A stretch of DNA of 64,000 bases, taken from positions 186,001 to 250,000 of the forward strand of contig NZ_QGGX01000001.1 in the NCBI RefSeq assembly GCF_003148805.1. The letters are read 5' to 3'. This document shows, one piece after another, positions 43,118-52,898 of the stretch (position 1 is the stretch's first letter; every line of letters starts with the position of its first letter). The notes under the pieces were generated by a model. The model saw only the letters and a list, made by a program, of their open reading frames with translations, made no database searches and was not told the origin of the DNA. The position numbers and the translations under genes were made by a program. This DNA comes from Aminobacter sp. AP02. GTDB lineage: Bacteria > Pseudomonadota > Alphaproteobacteria > Rhizobiales > Rhizobiaceae.

Positions 43118-44323
43118 GGCATTGGCGCGCATGATCTCTGCGTAGATGGTATCCACGCGATCGAGCTTTGCCGACCACAGTCCTGTCTTGCTGACATGCG
43201 TGTGAGCGGCTGCTCCCATCTTCAGGCGCAACGGCTCGTCGGTCACCAGTGTTCTGACCGCCGCTGCGATGTCATATGCGAGGGCGTCCGGCGTTGTTAC
43301 CGGCAATTTGATCGCACATTCGTTGGTGGTGGCGCTTCCTGGCCCGCCACGATCGACGACAATGAGAGACAGCGAAAACCCCATAGCTTCGTAAGCCACA
43401 TTGCCGCCAGGCTCGCGGTAGCTCGGGAAGACAAACATATCTGCCCGTCGATAGAATTCGGAAACGGCCGCCTTCGACTTCCATCCGTGCAGCATCACAC
43501 GTTGGCCAAGATGCAGGTTCTCGATCAGATGTTCGCAGGCACCGCGTTCGGGTCCCTCGCCGACCACGTCCAGCTCGACGTTCAGGTCTCGCAGCATGGA
43601 CATGGCACGGACCACGTCACGAACTCCCTTCGTTCGCACGAGGCGGCCCACAAACAGCAGACGGACCGGACCGGTTCGGCCGCTGCGCTGGATCGGCTCG
43701 GGGATCATGTCGAGGCCCGTTTCGCTCATTACCTCGAAGCGGCGCAGCGGGATGTCCGCAAGCTGGTCCCTCACATAATCGGCAATCCCAAGGACACAGT
43801 CTGCGCTCCTGTATGTGTTGCGAAGCAGCGGATCCCAGCGACGCCTATACTGGTCGAGGCCGCGCAAAGCGACGAACCAGGGTGTTGAATCTTCATCGGC
43901 TGAAAACGTGGCTGGCGAAGAAAGACCACCGCCGACCGGACCAATGACCATGGGGATGCCGAGCCCTGCAGCGGGCGAAGGGTAGCGCATGGCCACTGGC
44001 ACCGGCTGGTGGACGAGGTCGAAGCGTTGCCCACTGGCGAGTGCCGCACGGATCCAGCTACGCGCGCGCCAGTAGAACGGAACATAGGCGGGCTTGAGCA
44101 TGCTGTTCAGCCGCTCGGCGCGCCCGACCAGAGGCGGTTCGGTCCACTCGACCACCTTCAGACCGGACAGTTGCTGCGCAGCCGGTTTCGCACCGCGCTT
44201 GTGATAGGTCAGCAGCGTCACATCGTGCCGTTCGGCGAGCCGCTGTGCCCACTGATGCGCCACCCAGGCCTCGCCGACATCCTCGCCGTCGCAGGTCGGA
44301 GCGATGAGCAGAAGGTTGGTCAT
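43070..44323 (-). CDS. Glycosyltransferase family 4 (GT4)
   Basis: 417 aa, GT-B fold. N-terminal MTNLLLIAPTCDGEDVGEA acceptor domain, GPVGGG, and the donor domain with LLFVGRLVRTKGV, VVGEGPER and the retaining E-x7-E region REPGGNVAYEAMGFS. It would form a retaining glycosidic bond in the repeat unit. Its start is 16 nt after the end of the GNAT-like gene, so these two are probably co-transcribed. Confidence 0.9.
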   Translation of the reverse strand: MTNLLLIAPTCDGEDVGEAWVAHQWAQRLAERHDVTLLTYHKRGAKPAAQQLSGLKVVEWTEPPLVGRAERLNSMLKPAYVPFYWRARSWIRAALASGQRFDLVHQPVPVAMRYPSPAAGLGIPMVIGPVGGGLSSPATFSADEDSTPWFVALRGLDQYRRRWDPLLRNTYRSADCVLGIADYVRDQLADIPLRRFEVMSETGLDMIPEPIQRSGRTGPVRLLFVGRLVRTKGVRDVVRAMSMLRDLNVELDVVGEGPERGACEHLIENLHLGQRVMLHGWKSKAAVSEFYRRADMFVFPSYREPGGNVAYEAMGFSLSLIVVDRGGPGSATTNECAIKLPVTTPDALAYDIAAAVRTLVTDEPLRLKMGAAAHTHVSKTGLWSAKLDRVDTIYAEIMRANASKTESSTQGSAMARA

Positions 44324-44339
44324 CGTGCGTCGCCTCGTG

Positions 44340-45563
44340 TCACGGTTTTCGGCTTTCCGCTATGCGCCGTCGCCAACTCGCTTTCAGTTTCCGGGCCCAG
44401 GCCGATCGTTCGACCAGGCGCCGGCTCTGGTTGTTGACGGCCGATAGCATCGAAAACCCCAGCATCACGAGCATCGCCTTGGGCCGGCGCGCGGCCAGCA
44501 GCACATCGCATTCCTTGAGTTCGTGGTTGCCGAATGCGGATTTGTACTCGGCTTCGCCTTGACCGTAGTCGAGCATCGAGATCTCCGAATCGGCGCACAG
44601 ATCCTCGATCATGCGGAACATGGTATAGCGCCCAACGGAATCGCGCGCGTGGTCGGGGTCAAATCCCGGTGTTCCTATGGCAAAGGTGCCCGCATAGGCC
44701 GTACCGGTCCAGAACGCCACCGGTCGATCGTCGAGATAGAGCATCCACGTGCGGTGCCATCCCTGCCGAAGACAAAGATCTATCAGCCCAAGTGCCAATG
44801 GGGTGCCGGTGAACGAGACGCCCAATCCGCGCTGATAGGTTCGGGAAGCGACCATTTCCATGTCCCGGCAAAGTTCGTCCATCTCCTTGTGGCTATCGAA
44901 GCGGCGAAGCCGCATGCGCTCGCCGAACTGGTCACGTAGTTGCCGGTCCTGCCGACGCAGCGTGCTGCGGGTTTTGGCCGAGCGTTCCGACAGGAATTCA
45001 TCGAGGCTATCGGGGATGACGGCCATCCAGCGTCGCGTGGCTCGCTGGGCCCGCGCGCGGCAGGCTCCGCGTACCGCTGCGGTGGCGGCCGCATGCAGCG
45101 TGCTGTCGACGTCGATGTTCGGCATGAGGATCAGGTCTGCCTCGCCTGATTGAAGCGACTGGTGGAGATGGTACAGGACCAACTCTTCATCCTCTCGACA
45201 GCGTGCGCCAAGGATACCGTCGAAAGCCAGCACGATGGTGGGCAGACTTGCTTGACCAAGCACGCGATAGCCGAACCGGAAGGTGACAGGCATTTGTTCG
45301 ATACGCGCCACGGCCATGAGATCAGGCTGGTTTTCGCGGCGGATGTGAACAACGTGAGGTCGGATGACGCGCTTGGCATTCCGCACGACCGTCAGGAAAT
45401 AGTCGATGTCAGCATCGATGTTGGTGACGGGCAATGCGCTCCAGGCATCACGCAGTTTCTCGACCTCTTCCGGGGTCGTCGCAATGGTGGCCAGGATTGC
45501 CGATGCCGCGCGCGCTGAAACGTGACGAACGACGGTCGGCAGTGCCTTAGTGGTGGCATGCAT
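44340..45563 (-). CDS. GNAT-like (BioF2/CelD-type) acetyltransferase or ligase-like protein
   Basis: 407 aa. The C-terminal half has the BioF2-like acyltransferase pattern: SAKTRSTLRRQDRQLRDQFG, ASRTYQRGLGVSF, WHRTWMLYLDDRPVAFWTGT and MLDYGQGEAEYKSAFGN. Such proteins occur in polysaccharide loci and may acylate a sugar or amino acid substituent; related FemAB-like proteins use aminoacyl donors. ATG 45563 is chosen because GGGGGCG precedes it; an in-frame ATG six codons earlier has no good site. Confidence 0.8.
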   Translation of the reverse strand: MHATTKALPTVVRHVSARAASAILATIATTPEEVEKLRDAWSALPVTNIDADIDYFLTVVRNAKRVIRPHVVHIRRENQPDLMAVARIEQMPVTFRFGYRVLGQASLPTIVLAFDGILGARCREDEELVLYHLHQSLQSGEADLILMPNIDVDSTLHAAATAAVRGACRARAQRATRRWMAVIPDSLDEFLSERSAKTRSTLRRQDRQLRDQFGERMRLRRFDSHKEMDELCRDMEMVASRTYQRGLGVSFTGTPLALGLIDLCLRQGWHRTWMLYLDDRPVAFWTGTAYAGTFAIGTPGFDPDHARDSVGRYTMFRMIEDLCADSEISMLDYGQGEAEYKSAFGNHELKECDVLLAARRPKAMLVMLGFSMLSAVNNQSRRLVERSAWARKLKASWRRRIAESRKP

Positions 45564-45707
45564 ATCTTGCGCCCCCAACATGAACGGCCGGCAACATTGC
45601 GCCAGCTTCCGGTCAAACTCCCCACTTAGTCTAGCCGGGCACGGCTCCAACGCCAGCCGTCACGGCGGTGGCGAATGGTGTAGGACACTCGACAATAAGC
45701 GGTAGCG

Positions 45708-47153
45708 TCAATTCTGCCGGGGGCCACTGGCTGCAGATTTCCCCATCGCACGCATGGGCGTGCGTCGTTGATCTGCGCTGATGTGAGTTTGCTGATCCAG
45801 CAGCCACACGCCACTACCGAGCATGAACAGGAAGATGACATAGGTGGCATTCCAGAAATAGACGGTCCAACCGACAAGGAAGAAGCCGGTCATGGAGATC
45901 ACGAAGGCGGTCCGAAAAACTGAGAGCCTTTCTGTTAGCCCTTTCTTGAAGGCAACCGGCAGATAGACGGCGAAGAAGGCCAGCATCATCAGGAATTCAG
46001 CCGGAATGCCATGGCGCACTGCGTCGATGATCCAGAACATGTCAATGCTGGTGGTCATCCACGGTGCGCGCTCCCATTCATTGAAACCGACCCCGAACAA
46101 GGGGTGGTTGAGGGCGGAAGCAGATCCATATCGCCAGATCTCGATACGCACGCGCGCGGATTGCTCATCGAATGCAAAGTAGGAGACAAAAATCACCGGC
46201 ACGGATCGGTTTGACAGCAGTTCGATTGAAACCACTGCAAGCAGGGCAAAGCTGCCGAGTATCCGCCAGCGTGCCTCGACAGCGTTGAAGACCCAGTTCC
46301 AGCCCAAAAGCATGGCTTGGGCCGCAAGGGCAGTCATCGGCCCGGCGGACAGCGAAAGGAATGCCGCGATGCCCACTGTTGCGGTCTTCAGCCAGCGCTG
46401 TGTGAGGCTTTTGCCGTGCCCGAGGACGAGGTGGACAAGAGTGAGAATGCTGGCGCAGAACACCCCATAGAGGATGGGATGTTCGAAGATCGACTGGACC
46501 CGCCTCAACCCCCAGCGCGGTTCGAGGTAACTGTCGGGAACGGTCTGGTACAGGGAAGCGAAAAATTCCCGTGCGATGTTGCGGCCAGTGACTGCTTCGA
46601 AGACCGAGAGCGGCAGAAGCATCGCCACTATCCAGAATAGGGCCACTATCACATTGTAAAAATCATCCGCGTCGCGAATGAAGCAACGGGCCAGTAGATA
46701 GGCGCCGACGGTTTCGATGAAGATCATGCCTGCTGGCTGGATCGCATAGGCGAAACCGTGAATCATGATGATCGCTAGGAAACACCAGAAGCAATAGAGG
46801 ATAAGGCTTATGTCAGCTATCCTGATCCGCCCTGCTTTGCCGCCGAGCCACATAATGAGGCACGGAATAAGCATCCCGATCAGAACGAAACGGTAGGCCG
46901 ACATTCGCAGCGGGCCGATTGATATGATCCAAGGGATGAGTAACGAGATCAGGAACAGCAAAACCGGCCACGGCAACGATTTGCGCGCCTGCTCGCCGTC
47001 ATCGCGGGCTGCGGTTTTCCTGCGGCTACGGTTTTGTTCGATGCCGTTGATCTGGTCGAAACCGCCGAGATCATGCGTCATGGTTCCAGCGGCTTGCGCA
47101 GCCGCGCCGAAACGCCTCGGTGTGGCTGTCGACCGGTTAGCCCGCGCCCGCAT
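45708..47153 (-). CDS. O-antigen ligase/polymerase-like integral membrane protein
   Basis: 481 aa with ten or more membrane spans (for example LPWPVLLFLISLLIPWIISI and FRTAFVISMTGFFLVGWTVY) and a periplasmic loop containing HPLFGVGFNEWE, a motif seen in Wzy/WaaL-like proteins. It is the best candidate for polymerase of the repeat units. ATG 47153 is chosen because AGGAAG precedes it. The N-terminal 55 residues are polar and basic and may be cytoplasmic. Polymerase versus ligase cannot be told from sequence alone. Confidence 0.85.
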   Translation of the reverse strand: MRARANRSTATPRRFGAAAQAAGTMTHDLGGFDQINGIEQNRSRRKTAARDDGEQARKSLPWPVLLFLISLLIPWIISIGPLRMSAYRFVLIGMLIPCLIMWLGGKAGRIRIADISLILYCFWCFLAIIMIHGFAYAIQPAGMIFIETVGAYLLARCFIRDADDFYNVIVALFWIVAMLLPLSVFEAVTGRNIAREFFASLYQTVPDSYLEPRWGLRRVQSIFEHPILYGVFCASILTLVHLVLGHGKSLTQRWLKTATVGIAAFLSLSAGPMTALAAQAMLLGWNWVFNAVEARWRILGSFALLAVVSIELLSNRSVPVIFVSYFAFDEQSARVRIEIWRYGSASALNHPLFGVGFNEWERAPWMTTSIDMFWIIDAVRHGIPAEFLMMLAFFAVYLPVAFKKGLTERLSVFRTAFVISMTGFFLVGWTVYFWNATYVIFLFMLGSGVWLLDQQTHISADQRRTPMRAMGKSAASGPRQN

Positions 47154-47367
47154 GGTCCACTTCCTGGATGGTCGAATTGCCTCCAGCCTAGACTCCGGGG
47201 TTCGAGCCATTCGATAAACCTGGATGTTCGTAGATGAGGCTCGTCTTTTTGACTGAGCCTGCTACCTCTTGCCATTACAGCATTGTCCCGCGCTATCCTG
47301 TCACTACCGAAAGGTAGCGAATTTGGGAGGCAGGTCCGAAAGGGCGGTCCTGAGTGGGAGATGGGTT

Positions 47368-48456
47368 GTGTCGGCTGAAGACCTTGCCCGAACCTTCTAT
47401 CGAAGGATGAACGAGTTCGGAGAGTTGCGCAAAAGGCGCCAATGGACAATCCAGAGGATCGATGAGCCTTCACCGGCTCCAGCCATCTATTTCGTGACCC
47501 CCGACCATGATTCGCCCTCCGGCGGCATCCGGGTCATCTACCGTCATGTCGATATCCTGAATGCGGCAGGCTTCAATGCCTATGTCGTGCACTGGACGCG
47601 CGGCTTTCGCTGCAACTGGTTTGAAAACGACACTCGGGTAACGAACTTCGCGAACATTGCCGTGCGTAGCGGCGATCTCCTCGTCTTTCCCGAGGTGGAT
47701 GTGGATTTGTTGTCCCGGCTACCGCGCGGTGTTCGGCACGTCATTTTCAACCAAAACAGCCACCTTACCTGGAGCAGATGCACAACAGCCGACGCCCGCC
47801 GCCTCTATGCGGCAAAGCCTGACCTAGCAGGCGTGGTTACTGTGTCTGAACACAATCGGGCGATGCTCGCCCGCGCTTTTCCGGATTGTCATCCACTGCA
47901 CCGCGTTCATCTAGGCCTCGATGAGGGCCTCTTTTATCCCGCGCCAGGTCCGCGCGCGCGCCGGGTCGCCTATATGCCAAGGCGAGGCCGCAACGATGCG
48001 CTACAAGTCTTGGCAATGTTGCATGCACGCGGTGCGCTTCATGGATGGGAAGTCGTGCCACTGGACGGCCTGTCGCATGCGATGGTGGCCGATCAGCTGC
48101 GCACGACGTGCCTATTCCTTGCCTTCACTCACCAGGAAGGGTTCGGCCTGCCATCTGCCGAGGCGATGGCCTGCGGAAACTACGTTATCGGAAATCACGG
48201 CTTCTCGGGACGTGAGTTTTTTCGTCCGGAGTTCAGTACCGCAATCGAGGCTGGCGATACCTTGGCGTTTGTTCGGGCGGTCGAGGAAGTCTTGAGCAGG
48301 GATAACCTTGATCCCGGTTGGTGCGTCGCCCGGGGCCGGCTGGCAGCGAAGTACATTCAATCGAACTACTCGGTCGCCGCGGAGCGTAACGACGTGGTAG
48401 ATCTATATACACAATTCCTCATTGGCTCTGTCTCACAGGGGCAGGCCGTCGAATGA
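47368..48456 (+). CDS. Glycosyltransferase, GT4-like
   Basis: 362 aa. A GT-B-like protein: PAIYFVTPDHDSPSGGIRVI (acceptor side), RVHLGLDEGLFYP, and the donor region FTHQEGFGLPSAEAMACGNY with E-x7-E. GTG 47368 is supported by GGGAG 7 nt upstream; ATG 47407 is an alternative. Divergent from the polymerase-like gene. The donor sugar is unknown. Confidence 0.85.
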   Translation: MSAEDLARTFYRRMNEFGELRKRRQWTIQRIDEPSPAPAIYFVTPDHDSPSGGIRVIYRHVDILNAAGFNAYVVHWTRGFRCNWFENDTRVTNFANIAVRSGDLLVFPEVDVDLLSRLPRGVRHVIFNQNSHLTWSRCTTADARRLYAAKPDLAGVVTVSEHNRAMLARAFPDCHPLHRVHLGLDEGLFYPAPGPRARRVAYMPRRGRNDALQVLAMLHARGALHGWEVVPLDGLSHAMVADQLRTTCLFLAFTHQEGFGLPSAEAMACGNYVIGNHGFSGREFFRPEFSTAIEAGDTLAFVRAVEEVLSRDNLDPGWCVARGRLAAKYIQSNYSVAAERNDVVDLYTQFLIGSVSQGQAVE

Positions 48457-48504
48457 CCGCCCTTGATTTCGAAGATGGACTTCGAGAGAGATGACGGTCT
48501 ATCC

Positions 48505-49542
48505 TTAATAGACACCCGTATGCCACCATCTGCGCCAGGCATATTTGTCAGCTACCTCGCCAAGTCGGCTGTAGCCACGTGCGATTGCGGTAGCAACCGG
48601 GCCGCTAGCGTTACTTCTGGATCGTTGGAGTCTGTGCCAAAGCCTGGTGGTGGCAATCTCAGGATCAAGCGAAAGCGCAAACTCGCAATATGCCTCGACC
48701 GTCACCTCTTCACCTTGTTTGAAGGCAAGGGCCTCGCTGGCTCGGCGGATTGCCGCCATGCCTAGGCTTCGCCGTGCAGTTGCGAGCAGCAAAGCGGCAT
48801 CAGGCAGCCTGCCTGCCTCGCTTTCGAATGCAGATTGAAACGCCGCATGCCGCGCTTTCAGATCGAACAGGAAACCAGCATGGACGGTCCGCTGCATGCT
48901 GGCGTCGTGTATGCGGTAGTAAGCTTGGTCGGCGCCATTGATATATCCAACATCAGAAATGGCGGCGGCGCGCATCCACATTTCCATGTCGCCTGAATGG
49001 GGAAGGCTAGGCCTGTAGCCACCGATTTCATGCTGAACGCTGGTGCGCAAGATTGCTTCAGGGTTTACGATGAAGTTCTTTCCGGTCTTGCACATGCGTG
49101 CGATCCAGTCTCGTCCCTTCCAGATCGTCCATCCACTGTCGTCGGGCCTTGCAGGAGGGAGTGTCGTGCCGCGCAAGGAAATCGCGTAGCCGTATGCCAA
49201 TCCGACGGACGGGTTGTGGTCCATGAGCGCGGTTGCGCGCGCAAGTGACCCCGGGGTCAATAAATCGTCAGCCGACAAAAGAAGAACATAGTCCGTGGTC
49301 GCCAAGCTAAGCCCTTCGTTGTAAGTCGCTATATGCCCTTTGTTTGCCTTGTGGCGGATATAGGTGACCCGACTATCCTCTGAAGATAGCTGCTGACATA
49401 CCTCTGGTGTATTGTCAGAAGATTTATCGTCTATAATGAGCAGATGAATGTCAACGCCTGGCTGTTGTAAGACGCTTTTAGCGGCCTCATATAGGTATCT
49501 TCCGTAGTTGTAGCATGGCATGACAACATGAACGCTTGACAC
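48505..49542 (-). CDS. Glycosyltransferase family 2 (GT2), paralogue A
   Basis: 345 aa. SVHVVMPCYNYGRYLYEAA, LLIIDDKSSDNTPEV, LLLSADDLLTPGSLARA and HSGDMEMWMRAAAISDVGYI. The GTG start at 49542 follows AGGTGA. It is a clear paralogue of the divergent gene at 49676-50740: both share ADDLLTPGSLARA/S, DMEMW(M/L)R, GADQA and a C-terminal RRWxxTG tail. They probably arose by duplication and may add different sugars. Confidence 0.9.
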   Translation of the reverse strand: MSSVHVVMPCYNYGRYLYEAAKSVLQQPGVDIHLLIIDDKSSDNTPEVCQQLSSEDSRVTYIRHKANKGHIATYNEGLSLATTDYVLLLSADDLLTPGSLARATALMDHNPSVGLAYGYAISLRGTTLPPARPDDSGWTIWKGRDWIARMCKTGKNFIVNPEAILRTSVQHEIGGYRPSLPHSGDMEMWMRAAAISDVGYINGADQAYYRIHDASMQRTVHAGFLFDLKARHAAFQSAFESEAGRLPDAALLLATARRSLGMAAIRRASEALAFKQGEEVTVEAYCEFALSLDPEIATTRLWHRLQRSRSNASGPVATAIARGYSRLGEVADKYAWRRWWHTGVY

Positions 49543-49675
49543 TAGTCACCTATATTTAAAAGGAAGATGTGATTTATGCTTCAATGATACAATCGTCTAC
49601 ATGTTTCTGCAAGACAGCCAGGTAGGGCGAAACGTATTGTGGCACGTAGAGCGAAGTGAAGTGAGGTCTGAAAAG

Positions 49676-50740
49676 ATGCAGCGGACCAGGCCGAAGCCGG
49701 ATGGCAACGCATCTGTTACAGTGGTGATCCCGTGTTACAACTACGCGCGATATCTTCCGCAGGCGCTTCAGAGCGCCCTGTCGCAAGCCGGTGTCATCAC
49801 AAATGTGGTAATTGTCGACGACGCCTCAAGCGATGACAGTCTCGCCGTCGCACGCTCTCTGGCCACCAGCGACGCCAGGATCGCAGTTTTGGCGCATGAG
49901 CGAAACATGGGCCCCGTGCAGACGTTCAATGATGGGTTGGCGCAGGCGCAAGGGGAGTTTCTTGTAAGGCTCGATGCTGATGATCTGTTGACGCCTGGTT
50001 CACTAGCGCGTTCGGTGGCGGTCATGAGGCAAAACGCCAACGTCGGTTTGGTCTACGGGCATCCCTTGCACTTTTCGGGCGAAGCGCTGCCTGTGCCGCG
50101 TCTGACGGCCACGCACTCGACTATCCGGCCAGGCCACCAATGGCTGGCGGATCGCTGTCGCTTCGGCTTCAACGTCATCACGTCACCGGAAGTGATGATG
50201 CGTAAATCGGTGGTCGATCGGGTCGGCGGGCAACAGCCTCTGGCACACACCCACGACATGGAAATGTGGCTGCGCGTGGCCGCCTTCTCGGACGTCGCCT
50301 ACATCCATGGTGCGGATCAGGCGTGGCATCGCGAGCATTCTGCCAGCCTTTCAGCGCGCAAGGTGGATGTTTATCGCGATTTGGTGGAGCGGCGGGCCGC
50401 ATTTGAGGTGCTCTTTGCCGGGATAGCGGGCAAGATCCCCCAGGCAGCTGACCTCCGGTTCTCAGCCATGATGGCGATCGCAACTGACGCGATCGAGCTT
50501 GCCAGTCGCCAATACGATCATCCTCGCGCGGATATCGAAATGGTCGAGAAGTATTGCGAAGTTGCGCGAGCGACCGTACCAGCGGTCGAGGATGTTCCGG
50601 GTTGGAACGGACTGAAAAAGAGAATGGCGATGGGATCGCGGATAGCTTCTCGGCACCCGTTGTTCTTTTTCGAGCGGGCCGTGCGCGGGCTTCGTGGTGC
50701 GGTCCGCCGCAGACGGTGGCACCGAACCGGCGAGATATGA
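49676..50740 (+). CDS. Glycosyltransferase family 2 (GT2), paralogue B
   Basis: 354 aa. SVTVVIPCYNYARYLPQAL, VVIVDDASSDDSLAVA, VRLDADDLLTPGSLARS and THDMEMWLRVAAFSDVAYI; the DxD-like metal site is LDADD. ATG 49676 has GAGG upstream. It is divergent from paralogue A. A second, decayed copy of its 3' end (RAVRGLRGAV...WHRTGEI region) lies at 52528-52617. Confidence 0.9.
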   Translation: MQRTRPKPDGNASVTVVIPCYNYARYLPQALQSALSQAGVITNVVIVDDASSDDSLAVARSLATSDARIAVLAHERNMGPVQTFNDGLAQAQGEFLVRLDADDLLTPGSLARSVAVMRQNANVGLVYGHPLHFSGEALPVPRLTATHSTIRPGHQWLADRCRFGFNVITSPEVMMRKSVVDRVGGQQPLAHTHDMEMWLRVAAFSDVAYIHGADQAWHREHSASLSARKVDVYRDLVERRAAFEVLFAGIAGKIPQAADLRFSAMMAIATDAIELASRQYDHPRADIEMVEKYCEVARATVPAVEDVPGWNGLKKRMAMGSRIASRHPLFFFERAVRGLRGAVRRRRWHRTGEI

Positions 50741-50866
50741 CCGGCATCGTCTTTCTTCCCACGGTTCGATGTACCCGAGACGATGCGCTTGCAGGACTGC
50801 CCCGTCACGAGGGAACCCCACATGCGCTGGGGATCAGGTGTCCTCAAAGCTGGACTTGCTTGGCGC

Positions 50867-52384
50867 TTAGATTGCCGGCTTCGTTGACTTGTTGCGGCTT
50901 AGTGCGTTTCTGGTCCTGACCCAAGCCAATTGGTGCAGTTTTCGCAAAGCTCGCCTTGGATCGAATACCGCGTCCCGAGCCTTCTCATACTTGTCGCGCC
51001 AATCACCGTATTTGTTGATGGGCAAATCAAGCGTCTCGGGCCATGCGCTTCGAACACAACTATGTATCATGCCATTGTTGCGGCGAACCGACGGAGGCAG
51101 CGACAACATGGCCTGGTACGACTTGCGAGAAATGAGCGGATTGACTTCGGTGTAGCGTGGCAGGGCGTAGGCCTGTGCGAAAGCCCACGAACTCACTCGC
51201 AGTTCCATGAAGGCAAGGTCAAGAATCAACAGACCTTCCAGATCCCTCAAAGGCCTGAGCCAAGCATCGACCGCAAGCCGCAGGCGCGGATGCAGAGGCA
51301 ATTTCAGTCTCGTGATAATACCGTCGGCGTCCAGCTTTGTGTGGTCGTCGGATCCCAACCAGAGAAAGCCACGGCCAACTTCTCCCCCAACACCGCCGAC
51401 AAATATCGTGTCTTCCAGCGGCCGCACACTGGGATGCAATCTCAGATTCGATCCGGTGATTCCGTGGCTGACCTTTTTCTGCCAGACCTGCATTTGTGCG
51501 GAGTTGGCCTCAACATAGGGCAGAGTCTGGTGCCGCAAACCGAACCGCAGTGACAATTCGCGCGCACGCTTCACATCCAACTCGGCGCCAGGCGCCCCCA
51601 CCGTGACAAATCCGACATCGCTGCGCAACTCCTTGGAACACGCCAGAAGGAGCCTCGTGTCATGCCCGGCGGTCAGTGCGAGGTTCGTTTCTCCTGCTTT
51701 CGACAGCGCTACTATTGCTCGCCTTGCTTGGTCCACGATCGTATCGATGGCCTTTTCAGGATCCTCGTCGCGCATCATCGGCGCACGTGGCCAATGCCTT
51801 ACACAAGTCCAGGTATCAAAATCGAGATAGTGGTTGCAAATCAATCGCTTAACGCCATCGTGAGCCGTCAGGCCCGCAGGGAACCAACCATCCTTGTCCA
51901 CGCGCAGGGCAGCGTGAAGAGATCTATCGAGCCGTTCGAAATATATGTCCGCCGTAGGCAGCACCAACGCTGCGGTCGCTGCCGCGACATGATCGGTGGC
52001 GCTGTATACAGCCGATTTGGTGCCGTTCGCGTCAAGATACAGACGCCGCGCCTGTGGAACATCCAGCACAAAGGCGAAGCTGCCAACTAGCCGGTAGATG
52101 TGTTTCTCGATGATTTCGTCGAGTTCGTCGAAAGAAGTCGTTTCTCCTATATCCGCATCGACCACATAGCGGTCAACCACGACCTTGCGTTCGTCGGGGT
52201 CGATTGGCGTGCCAAGCAGAATGCCGATGCGGGAGCCGTCTCGCTGTACGACCTCGACCGTTTCCAGTCGTTCGAAAACGTCTACGCACAGTGAAGTGAG
52301 GAGTATCCTTTTCGAGCCGGCGCGTTCAGGAAGGCGACCATCTGCAATAACGAACTGACCTTCAAATTCCGAACCAGAAGTCAT
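50867..52384 (-). CDS. Asparagine-synthase-like protein without the N-terminal nucleophile Cys
   Basis: 505 aa. An N-terminal Ntn-hydrolase-like part (EIIEKHIYRLVGSFAFVLDV, RRLYLDANGTKSAVYSA) and a C-terminal PP-loop domain in which the SGGxDS motif is changed to TAGHDTRLLL. The chain starts MTSGSEFEG, so there is no Cys2 and glutamine hydrolysis is unlikely. Related proteins occur in capsule loci and may form amides with another nitrogen donor. ATG 52384 has GGTGGA upstream. The reaction is unknown. Confidence 0.82.
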   Translation of the reverse strand: MTSGSEFEGQFVIADGRLPERAGSKRILLTSLCVDVFERLETVEVVQRDGSRIGILLGTPIDPDERKVVVDRYVVDADIGETTSFDELDEIIEKHIYRLVGSFAFVLDVPQARRLYLDANGTKSAVYSATDHVAAATAALVLPTADIYFERLDRSLHAALRVDKDGWFPAGLTAHDGVKRLICNHYLDFDTWTCVRHWPRAPMMRDEDPEKAIDTIVDQARRAIVALSKAGETNLALTAGHDTRLLLACSKELRSDVGFVTVGAPGAELDVKRARELSLRFGLRHQTLPYVEANSAQMQVWQKKVSHGITGSNLRLHPSVRPLEDTIFVGGVGGEVGRGFLWLGSDDHTKLDADGIITRLKLPLHPRLRLAVDAWLRPLRDLEGLLILDLAFMELRVSSWAFAQAYALPRYTEVNPLISRKSYQAMLSLPPSVRRNNGMIHSCVRSAWPETLDLPINKYGDWRDKYEKARDAVFDPRRALRKLHQLAWVRTRNALSRNKSTKPAI

Positions 52385-52527
52385 TTTCCACCCATGATTC
52401 GCCCGCGTGCTCCGGAGCGGTCGCAAACAGCATTCTTCCAGATTGCCGAGCGTTCAAGGCAGCCTTTCGCGGTTCCACGCAGCCTTTGGATGAAGTTCCT
52501 ACACCATCAGGCGTGCGGCCTGCATGC

Positions 52528-52617
52528 CGACCACCTGCTGTTCTTTTTTCGAGCGGGTAATACGGGGCTTCGTGGTGCGCTCTTCGCCTACATTGGCACC
52601 GAACAGCCGAAATACAA
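52528..52617 (+). pseudogene. Decayed copy of the 3' end of GT2 paralogue B
   Basis: The bases GTTCTTTTTTCGAGCGGG, GGGGCTTCGTGGTGCG and TTGGCACCGAAC match, in order, the end of the GT2 gene at about 50660-50730 (FFERAVRGLRGAV...WHRTGEI). The intervening bases differ, and an in-frame TAA after the FFRAG segment breaks the reading frame. It lies in the 514-nt gap between the asparagine-synthase-like gene and the acyltransferase gene; nothing else was recognised in that gap. Confidence 0.72.
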
Positions 52618-52898
52618 ACCGCGCCGACCGAATCCGCTTTCTGATGCATCGAACGGGTACGGCTTGAGCGCTGATCGCCACACCTCCTCCGGCCAACCTA
52701 CCCCTTTCGGGCAGTCCGTTACCACGTTTTCTGCGGTTTACTCGGCTGGCGAAAAGCACGCACCTTAAGCGCGCAAAGTCCATTTTCAATGCCCAATCAA
52801 TGCCCTGTGGATCAGAGAGTTGGTTGCGGCTCAGGTGCTGGTACCCGGCGACTGATTGCAGGTGGGGCCATCACTTGGCGATAGGGAAACCAGGCGGG

